Shown here in pieces: positions 1-5,258 of a stretch of DNA of 5,998 bases. Below the pieces are notes generated by a model, which ran no database searches, had not been told where the DNA came from, and saw only the letters and a list, made by a program, of their open reading frames with translations. The stretch is from NCBI GenBank assembly GCA_014376885.1, contig JACMQR010000395.1:1-5998 (forward strand), written 5' to 3'. The DNA comes from Polaromonas sp. GTDB lineage: Bacteria; Pseudomonadota; Gammaproteobacteria; Burkholderiales; Burkholderiaceae_C. The position numbers and the translations under genes are program-made. Position 1 is the stretch's first letter. Each line of letters begins with the position of its first letter.

Positions 1-1
1 A

Positions 2-139
2 GACGCCCATTTGCATGCCTATCTGCATGCCATTTCCGGCTCGGCCCGGGCGCTTTTTGAGCGCGCTCTTGACATGGTGGCCGAGCATGAGCAGATTGCT
101 CTGGCCACCATTGGCCCGATCAACCCAACCGACCGCTGA
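2..139 (+). CDS. C-terminal end of an unrecognised protein (5' partial)
   Basis: An open frame enters from the left edge and ends at TGA (137-139), giving 45 residues that finish in ...ATIGPINPTDR. The codons look genuinely coding: nearly all third positions are G, C or T, with only one A. The segment is probably helical and amphipathic (ARALFERALDMVAEHEQ). It opens with a short tandem repeat, LHAY then LHAI, seen in the DNA as two copies of TGCATGCC 12 bases apart. I do not recognise the family from this tail and see no catalytic motif. The gene converges on the aldo/keto reductase gene, 55 bases separating the two stop codons, so the two are not one operon. The overlapping plus-strand frame from 15 to 734 is antisense to the reductase and is not the real gene. 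Confidence 0.5.
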   Translation, partial: DAHLHAYLHAISGSARALFERALDMVAEHEQIALATIGPINPTDR

Positions 140-167
140 GCAGAAGGGTTTCAAGGCAGCATTGCAC

Positions 168-196
168 AAAAAACCGGTGCTCTGGCATGCCGGCTC
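168..196 (-). terminator. Candidate weak rho-independent terminator of the aldo/keto reductase gene
   Basis: Read on the minus strand, CCGG (193-190) pairs with CCGG (177-174) across a 12-base loop, and six T follow (173-168). G-U and A-U pairs with bases of the stop codon and the T run could lengthen the stem to about seven pairs. The stem is short and the loop large, so this is only a candidate. Its position immediately after the reductase stop codon is right for a terminator. Confidence 0.3.
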
Positions 197-1256
197 AGGC
201 GCTGCGCGGCCCGGCTGCTGCGGCCGCCTGGTTGCGCCGGTAGTCGCCCTGGCGTGCCAGCATCCAGCCGGGGTATTCAGCGCTCAGGCGGCTGGCGCAG
301 TCAATCGCTTGCAGCTCCTCGGGCTTGAGCGCCAATTGCGCAGCAGCGATGTTGTCGGCCAGCTGCCCGGGCCGCTTGGCACCGACGATCACACTGGTCA
401 CCTGCGGCTGGTGCAGCAGCCAAGCCAGCGCCCCCCGGGCCACCGACACGCCGTTTGCCTCGGCGATGGGGCGCATGGCGTCGATGCAGTTCCAGGCTTT
501 TTCCTTGTCGACCGGCGGAAAATCAAAGGCGATGCGCCGGCTGCCTTCCTCGGCCTGGCCAGGCTGGTCGCGGCCATACTTGCCGCTCAAAAACCCGCCG
601 GCCAGCGGACTCCAGACCATCAGCCCGACGCCTTCGCTTTTGAGCAGCGGAATAATTTCGCGCTCCAGGTCGCGCCCGGCCACGCTGTAGTAGGCCTGCA
701 GCGACTCAAAGCGCGCCAGCCCCAGGCGCTCTGACAGGCCCAGGGCCTTCATGATTTGCCAAGCCGCCCAGTTGGACACGCCGACATGGCGCACATGGCC
801 GTGGCGCACCAGCTGGTCCAGGGCGCGCAGGGTTTCGTCGATCGGCGTGGCGTCGTCAAAGCCATGCACCTGGTACAGGTCGATATGGTCAAGCTGCAGG
901 CGCTTCAGGCTGGCCTTCACGCCGTCCAGGATGTGGCTGCGGCTCAGGCCGCGGGCGTTCGGGCCGTCGCCGGTCTGGCCGAACACCTTGGTCGCCACCA
1001 CGATGCGGTCGCGGGCAATTTTCAGGTTTTTCAGGGCCTGGCCGGTGATTTCTTCGGCCCGGCCTTCGGCGTACACATCGGCGGTGTCGATGAAATTGAG
1101 GCCGGCGTCGATGGCCTGGCCGATCAGCGGCTCGGCCTCGCCCTGGCCAAGCGCGCCGATCTGGCCCCACATGCCGCCGGAGCCGCCAAAGGTCATGGTG
1201 CCCAGGCACAGTTCGGACACGAAAAGGCCGGTTCGGCCAAGAGGGTTGTAGCGCAT
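195..1256 (-). CDS. Aldo/keto reductase family oxidoreductase
   Basis: A 353-residue soluble NAD(P)H-dependent oxidoreductase with the (alpha/beta)8 aldo/keto reductase fold, expected to reduce aldehydes or ketones in the cytoplasm. The substrate cannot be told from sequence. The N-terminus is typical (MRYNPLGRTGLFVSELCLGTM). The catalytic tetrad is complete: Asp57 (in FIDTAD), Tyr62, Lys90 (in VVATKV) and His131 (in YQVHG). GVSNW (159-163), WSPLAGGFLSGKY (215-227) and the cofactor-phosphate segment VIVGAKRPGQLADNI (289-303) follow in family order. The tail is Ala-rich. The frame stays open upstream to 1412, but I chose the ATG at 1256-1254: homology begins exactly there, a GGAG lies 10 bases upstream (1270-1267), and the 52 extra residues are low-complexity and unlike the family. 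It resembles the YajO/general-stress group of about 330-350 residues. It diverges from the phytochrome operon and is probably unrelated to it. Confidence 0.93.
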   Translation of the reverse strand: MRYNPLGRTGLFVSELCLGTMTFGGSGGMWGQIGALGQGEAEPLIGQAIDAGLNFIDTADVYAEGRAEEITGQALKNLKIARDRIVVATKVFGQTGDGPNARGLSRSHILDGVKASLKRLQLDHIDLYQVHGFDDATPIDETLRALDQLVRHGHVRHVGVSNWAAWQIMKALGLSERLGLARFESLQAYYSVAGRDLEREIIPLLKSEGVGLMVWSPLAGGFLSGKYGRDQPGQAEEGSRRIAFDFPPVDKEKAWNCIDAMRPIAEANGVSVARGALAWLLHQPQVTSVIVGAKRPGQLADNIAAAQLALKPEELQAIDCASRLSAEYPGWMLARQGDYRRNQAAAAAGPRSA

Positions 1257-1266
1257 GTCGGTCAAG

Positions 1267-1270
1267 CTCC
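1267..1270 (-). promoter_or_regulatory. Ribosome binding site of the aldo/keto reductase
   Basis: GGAG on the minus strand, 10 bases before the ATG at 1256. It supports that start over the longer open frame beginning at 1412. Confidence 0.5.
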
Positions 1271-1571
1271 GGTGAGGTAAGCAGCCAAGCGCCCGGCCCG
1301 GCGCAACCTGTCCAGCATAAGCGAGCCCGGCTGACGGCCTGAAGGGCAGCAAAAAAGTTGACGGCCAGCCGTTGGATTGCCCGGCCATGCCGCCCCTTCG
1401 CCAAGCCGGCAATTTTTAGAGCAGACCGGCCCGCCGTGCAACACTGCAGACATTTGTTCGCTATTGATTCATGAGCAGTAAATCTGCTATTTTTCAGCTG
1501 CCGTTGCGCTGCCGGCGAGCCGCCTGCCCACCGCTTTTCAGACCTTCAGGACCAGCCTATGGCCAACTCAT

Positions 1572-1595
1572 AAACACTTTTTGAAACAAGTGTTT
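1572..1595. repeat. Inverted repeat, 8-bp arms
   Basis: AAACACTT (1572-1579) and AAGTGTTT (1588-1595) are perfect inverted arms around an 8-base centre. It is neither preceded nor followed by a proper T run, so an operator-like binding site or small mRNA hairpin is likelier than a terminator. It lies about 270 bases upstream of bphO, just before a tandem GTGAGTA pair. Confidence 0.4.
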
Positions 1596-1721
1596 CTTAA
1601 TTAGTGAGTAGGTGAGTAACCAGTTCAAGAGCAACAATTTGATTGGATTGTTCGCGCACGAGATGTGCCGCATCAACACCAGTCCAGGCCTGCAATCAAC
1701 CCCTGAACCCAAACCCAGCCA

Positions 1722-1749
1722 GCCCAGCTGGCTCCAGAACCAGCTGGGC
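1722..1749. repeat. Strong hairpin, perfect 10-bp GC-rich arms
   Basis: GCCCAGCTGG (1722-1731) and CCAGCTGGGC (1740-1749) are perfectly complementary around the 8-base loop CTCCAGAA. Each arm also contains the palindrome CAGCTG. No T run follows on either strand, so it is not a classical terminator. If transcription of the operon starts upstream of it, it would be a stable element of the bphO leader RNA about 115 bases before the start codon. Confidence 0.5.
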
Positions 1750-1834
1750 ACCGGGCGCTGCTGCGAAAAAACCATAAGTCCTCGCTGACGCACATTTTTG
1801 TAAGCGCAGTTATGCTGGGTAGGGGCAGCAGTAT

Positions 1835-1853
1835 TTAAATTTTACAAATTTAA
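1835..1853. promoter_or_regulatory. AT-rich palindrome just upstream of bphO
   Basis: TTAAATTT (1835-1842) and AAATTTAA (1846-1853) are perfect inverted arms separated by TAC, 11 bases before the bphO ATG. All 16 arm bases are A or T, in sharp contrast with the surrounding genes. It sits where a Shine-Dalgarno would normally be, and none is present. It could be a -10/operator region giving a nearly leaderless message, or a weak mRNA hairpin. I cannot choose between these from sequence alone. Confidence 0.4.
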
Positions 1854-1864
1854 CTTTTAAACGC

Positions 1865-2464
1865 ATGATTTTGAATCACCTGAAAGCGGCCACGCACTCG
1901 CGCCATGCGGCGCTCGAGTCCCGGCTGCCTTTGCTGGACGCGCACCTGGCGCGCAGCGCCTACCGCGAGTTTGTGCACCTCTTTTTTGGCTACTACGAGC
2001 CGCTGGAAGAAACCCTGCTGGCCCAGCCCTGCTGGGAGTCCATCGGCTTTGACTATGCCGAGCGGCGCAAGACGCCCCGCCTGCGGCAGGACCTGCTGGC
2101 TTTGGGCGACAGCGCCGCGTCGCTCGACCGCCTGGCGCGCTGCCAGAGCCTGCCGCCACTTGCCAGCCCCGCCCAGGTGCTGGGCTGCCTGTATGTGATC
2201 GAGGGCGCCACGCTGGGCGGGCAGATCATCAGCCGGCGCCTGGCATCCGGCCTGGGTTTGGACGCCACCTCGGGCGCGGCGTTTTTCAGCGGCTACGGCC
2301 CGCAGACCGGCAGCCGCTGGAAGGCTTTTTGCGCCATGCTTGAAAGCCAGGCCGAGCAGCACGGCCACCACCAGGACATGGTGGACAGCGCCCGGCAAAC
2401 CTTCGAGACCCTGGGCCACTGGCTGTTTCCGAAGTATCCGGTGTTTGCGGCGGGCTCGCCATGA
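1865..2464 (+). CDS. bphO: Biliverdin-producing heme oxygenase (BphO)
   Basis: A 199-residue cytoplasmic heme oxygenase that cleaves heme to biliverdin, CO and iron, supplying the chromophore for the phytochrome encoded next. The N-terminal helix LKAATHSRHAALE (6-18) carries the likely heme-ligating histidine, probably His14 with His11 as the alternative. YVIEGATLGGQIISR (110-124) is the signature distal-helix segment with the glycines that line the heme pocket. FFSGYG (140-145) and the RWKAF region (151-155) also fit bacterial BphO-type enzymes, and the length is normal for them. ATG 1865 is the only usable start: a TAG at 1820-1822 closes the frame upstream and no other start codon lies between. 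It has no clear Shine-Dalgarno. The stop overlaps the bphP start as ATGA (2461-2464), so the two are translationally coupled and chromophore and apoprotein are made together. Confidence 0.93.
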   Translation: MILNHLKAATHSRHAALESRLPLLDAHLARSAYREFVHLFFGYYEPLEETLLAQPCWESIGFDYAERRKTPRLRQDLLALGDSAASLDRLARCQSLPPLASPAQVLGCLYVIEGATLGGQIISRRLASGLGLDATSGAAFFSGYGPQTGSRWKAFCAMLESQAEQHGHHQDMVDSARQTFETLGHWLFPKYPVFAAGSP

Positions 2465-4818
2465 ACGCGAGCGCATCCGCAACCGATCTGCTGCCCTGGG
2501 CCGATGGCCTGTACAGCATCAAGCGCCATGGCAACAGCTTGAGCACCTGCGACAGCGAGCCGGTGCAAACGCCGGGCTGCATCCAGGCCCATGGCGCCTT
2601 GCTGGTGCTGCGCCTGGCGGACCTGACGATTTTGCAGGTCAGCGACAACACAGCGGAATTTTTTGGTGATGCGCCTGAACTGCTGCTCGGCCAGCCTGTG
2701 GCCCGGGTGGTGGGTTTGGATCGGCAGGCGCAGCTGCAGCGCATGCTCGCCAGCGAGTCGCTGACGGGCAACGTGCTGTACGCCTTCACGCTGCCTGAGC
2801 GCGCTGGCGTGGCTGCGCTCGACGTGTGCATTCACACGGCGCGCGGCGTGGCGATTCTGGAATTCGAGGCGACTGCAAAGCTGGCAGAGCCGGCGCAGCG
2901 CGACTATTTTGCTCAGGTCAAGTCAGCCATTGGCCGCTTGCAGTCGGCCAACGGCCTGAGCGAATTTTGCGACCGGGTCACCGCCGAAGTGCGCGGCCTT
3001 GCCAGCCTGGACCGCGTCATGGTGTACCGCTTTCATGCCGACCAGCATGGCGAGGTGTTTGCCGAAAGCCGGCGGGACGACTTGCCAAGTTGGCTGGGTT
3101 TGCACTATCCAGCCACCGACATTCCCCAGCAAGCCCGTGACATCTTCATGAAGCTGTGGATTCGTCCGCTGCAGGATGCCGCCGGCCCGCTGGTCGAACT
3201 CAGGCCGCTGGCCAATCCCGACACCGGCCAGCCGCTGGACATGACGCACTGCGCCCTGCGCGGCGCATCGATGATGTACACCGAATACCTGGCCAACATG
3301 GGTGTACCCGCGACACTGGTCATGGCCATCCGGGTCAATGGCGCGTTGTGGGGCCTGATCGTGTGCCACCAGTACACGCCGACGCGCTTTTCCTACCCGC
3401 TGCGGGCCGCCTGCGAACTGCTGGCCCAGGTGGTGTCGTTGCAGCTCAAGTCCGCCGAGCTGATCGAACAGCAGGCCTACCGGCTGAAGGTTGAAACCGT
3501 TCACCAGCAGCTCATTGCCAAAGCGGCCCATGACGGCGACCTGATGGCGTTTTTCAACGGCCAGCCGACCTTGCTCGATGCGATGCAGGCCGATGGTGCA
3601 GCGCTGTTTCACCTGGGCCGCTGGTGGTGCGTGGGCCGCACCCCGGACGATGTGCAGCTCGATGCGCTGGCCCTGTGGCTGAACCAGCGCCCGGAGCTTG
3701 CGCTGAGCACCCGGCCGATTTACGCCACCGATGCGCTGGCGCGCGACTACCCGGCCGGCGCCGACATTGCCAAGGTGGCCAGCGGCGTGCTGGCGGTGCG
3801 GGTGTCACGGCTGCGGCAGGACCTGATCGTCTGGTTCCGGCCGGAAACCATCCAGACCATCGACTGGGCCGGAGATCCGAACGACAAAATCACCGGGGGC
3901 GGCAGGCATGGCGCTCGCCTCACGCCGCGCGGCTCGTTTGCCCTGTTTGTCGAGTCGGTGAAAAATCGCGCTTTGCCGTGGACCGAGATGGAAACCGAGT
4001 CCGCACTGCGCCTGCGCCTGCTGGTCATGGAGCTGGTCGTGTCGCGCGCCGAGCAGCTGGCGGCGCTGAACATCGACCTGGTTTCCAGCAACGAAGAGCT
4101 CGATGCCTTTGCCTACGTGGCGTCGCACGACCTGAAAGAGCCGCTGCGCGGCATCCACCGCTATGCGCACCAGCTGATGGAAAGCGCACAGACGTTCAGT
4201 GCTGAAAATTTCCAGCGCATCGAAGGCCTGACGCGCCTGACGCTGCGCATGGACAGCCTGCTCGATTCGCTGCTGCATTTTTCACGGGTTGGCCGCACCA
4301 ACCTGGAATTTGAAGCGGTTGATCTGAACCAGGTCGTCGCCGACGCCCTGGAAATGGTGGGCGTGCGCGCAAACGAGAACGCCTGCTCCGTCGTGCTGGC
4401 CCGGCCGCTGCCGATGGTTTACTGCAACGAGGTGCTGGTGCGCGAAATTTTCAGCAACCTGGTCAGCAATGCCCTGAAGTACACCCGCCGCAAGCAGCCG
4501 AAGATCACCATTGGCTACCTGACTCCCGGCGAGCCGGGCCAACGCCCGAATGCGCCGCTAGACGCTGCCGCAGAAACGATTTATTTTGTGCAGGACGATG
4601 GCATTGGCATCGAAAAGCGGCATTTCGAGCCGATTTTCCGGATGTTCAAGCGTTTGCATGGCCGCAACGATTTTGGCGGCGGTGTGGGCGCCGGCCTGAG
4701 CGTGGTGAAAAAAGTGGTCAGCCGCCATGGTGGGCTCATCTGGCTCGATTCTGTGCTCGAGCAGGGCAGCACGTTTTATTTCACCCTGCCTGGTGCCGCA
4801 AGCCGGGATCGGCCATGA
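2461..4818 (+). CDS. bphP: Bacteriophytochrome sensor histidine kinase (BphP)
   Basis: A 785-residue red/far-red photoreceptor kinase with domain order PAS (about 24-135), GAF (150-330), PHY (340-510), HisKA (535-610) and HATPase (655-778), and no transmembrane segment. Cys30, followed by DSEP...PGCIQAHG, is the biliverdin-attachment cysteine of bacteriophytochromes. The GAF domain shows Tyr189 (VMVYRF), the DIP motif with Asp220, Arg267, and His303 in GLIVCHQ. The PHY tongue has WAGDP (469-473) and PRGSF (489-493), whose Arg490 should pair with Asp220 in Pfr. The kinase is complete: H-box ASHDLKEP with His556, N-box with Asn666/Asn670, DDGIGI (712-717) and GVGAGLSVVKK (741-751). Oddities: Tyr273 stands where DrBphP has His260, the usual CHH is CHQ, and a second cysteine, Cys40, lies ten residues after Cys30. 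By ATGA overlaps it is coupled to bphO upstream and to the response regulator downstream. Confidence 0.96.
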   Translation: MNASASATDLLPWADGLYSIKRHGNSLSTCDSEPVQTPGCIQAHGALLVLRLADLTILQVSDNTAEFFGDAPELLLGQPVARVVGLDRQAQLQRMLASESLTGNVLYAFTLPERAGVAALDVCIHTARGVAILEFEATAKLAEPAQRDYFAQVKSAIGRLQSANGLSEFCDRVTAEVRGLASLDRVMVYRFHADQHGEVFAESRRDDLPSWLGLHYPATDIPQQARDIFMKLWIRPLQDAAGPLVELRPLANPDTGQPLDMTHCALRGASMMYTEYLANMGVPATLVMAIRVNGALWGLIVCHQYTPTRFSYPLRAACELLAQVVSLQLKSAELIEQQAYRLKVETVHQQLIAKAAHDGDLMAFFNGQPTLLDAMQADGAALFHLGRWWCVGRTPDDVQLDALALWLNQRPELALSTRPIYATDALARDYPAGADIAKVASGVLAVRVSRLRQDLIVWFRPETIQTIDWAGDPNDKITGGGRHGARLTPRGSFALFVESVKNRALPWTEMETESALRLRLLVMELVVSRAEQLAALNIDLVSSNEELDAFAYVASHDLKEPLRGIHRYAHQLMESAQTFSAENFQRIEGLTRLTLRMDSLLDSLLHFSRVGRTNLEFEAVDLNQVVADALEMVGVRANENACSVVLARPLPMVYCNEVLVREIFSNLVSNALKYTRRKQPKITIGYLTPGEPGQRPNAPLDAAAETIYFVQDDGIGIEKRHFEPIFRMFKRLHGRNDFGGGVGAGLSVVKKVVSRHGGLIWLDSVLEQGSTFYFTLPGAASRDRP

Positions 4819-5258
4819 GCGCCTTGCCGGCAATCTTGGTGGTCGAGGACAGCGACGAAGATTTTGAAACCGCCGTTGAAGCAGCGCGGCGCGGCGGCGT
4901 TGTCAATCCCCTGCGCCGGGCATTGTCCGGGGATGACGGCCTGCGCATGCTGCAAGCGTGTGTGCTTTCTCGCAGCCCGCTGCCGGCGCTGGTGCTGCTC
5001 GACTTGAACACGCCGGCAGGCGACGGCCGCCAGGCGTTGCAACAGATCAAACAAGATCCTTGCCTGCGGGTCATCCCGACGGTGATTTTGAGCACTTCGG
5101 ACAATCCGCGCGACGTCAGTTTTTGCTATGCAAATCATGCAAATGCCTACCATACCAAGCCAGTGAGTTACCCGGCGTACCTGAAAATTTTGCAAGATGT
5201 CTTCCGCTACTGGCTGGTCAATGCGTTGCCGCCAGTTGCCCAAACGCCGGAGAAATAG
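4815..5258 (+). CDS. Single-domain response regulator, phytochrome partner (Rcp1/BphR type)
   Basis: A 147-residue stand-alone receiver (CheY-like) domain with no output domain. The acidic pocket is Glu11-Asp12 (VVEDSDED), the phospho-acceptor is Asp63 (LVLLDLNTP), the switch Ser/Thr lies in ILSTS (91-95), and Lys115 is the conserved lysine (HTKP). The segment SDNPRDV...ANAYHTKPV...YW is typical of receivers that accept phosphate from phytochrome kinases such as cyanobacterial Rcp1, which are dimeric. The usual Met in DLNMP is Thr66 here (DLNTP), a mild deviation. The start overlaps the bphP stop as ATGA (4815-4818), and its own stop overlaps the following GTG start by one base. It is therefore the natural first phospho-acceptor of His556 in BphP. 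With no output domain it must act by protein contact or as a phosphate shuttle. Partner assignment is inference from family and context. Confidence 0.92.
   Translation: MSALPAILVVEDSDEDFETAVEAARRGGVVNPLRRALSGDDGLRMLQACVLSRSPLPALVLLDLNTPAGDGRQALQQIKQDPCLRVIPTVILSTSDNPRDVSFCYANHANAYHTKPVSYPAYLKILQDVFRYWLVNALPPVAQTPEK
5249..5252 (+). promoter_or_regulatory. Ribosome binding site deciding the GTG start at 5258
   Basis: GGAG ends five bases before GTG (5258-5260), in the order GGAG-AAATA-GTG. It lies inside the 3' end of the preceding regulator gene. Together with the immediate onset of receiver homology it fixes the start of the fourth operon gene at GTG, overlapping the previous stop as TAGTG. 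Confidence 0.65.

Larger units (their letters stand above)
1257..1864. other. Divergent intergenic region between the reductase and bphO
   Basis: About 600 bases with no convincing gene. The part next to the reductase (to about 1440) is GC-rich and should hold that gene's promoter and leader, but I find no good -35/-10 pair there. From about 1440 base composition becomes much more AT-rich. This half holds a weak 5-bp stem, AGCAG/CTGCT (1474-1488), followed by ATTTTT, then the three inverted repeats listed separately, and a tandem GTGAGTA pair (1604-1610 and 1612-1618). The promoter of the bphO operon must lie here, but no pair with consensus hexamers and 16-18 base spacing stands out. Short frames exist on both strands without ribosome binding sites. 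Confidence 0.6.

Noticed and set aside
15..734. 239-codon plus-strand frame over the reductase gene
   Set aside because: It is antisense to a gene with a complete catalytic tetrad, has no recognisable domain, and arises from high GC content.
1257..1412. N-terminal extension of the aldo/keto reductase to the upstream ATG at 1412
   Set aside because: The 52 extra residues have no family similarity, and the ATG at 1256 has a GGAG 10 bases upstream and coincides with the start of homology.
1460..1496. Short stem AGCAG/CTGCT followed by ATTTTT as a terminator or a dispersed repeat copy
   Set aside because: The stem has only five pairs and no plus-strand gene ends upstream of it. A link to repeats in related genomes cannot be shown without a genome search.
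1471..1584. 37-codon plus-strand frame starting at ATG 1471
   Set aside because: No ribosome binding site, an Arg/Cys/Pro-rich composition of the chance type, and no recognisable motif.
1557..1793. 78-codon minus-strand frame in the intergenic region
   Set aside because: No ribosome binding site and no protein-like conservation. It runs through the hairpin and AT-rich repeats, so it is most likely chance.
1785..1816. CTGACG (1785-1790) with TATGCT (1811-1816) as the bphO promoter
   Set aside because: The spacer is 20 bases, too long for a sigma-70 promoter, and the hexamers are only partial matches.
2923..3612. 229-codon minus-strand frame inside bphP
   Set aside because: It is the complement of the strongly conserved GAF and PHY coding region of bphP, a typical shadow frame in GC-rich DNA.
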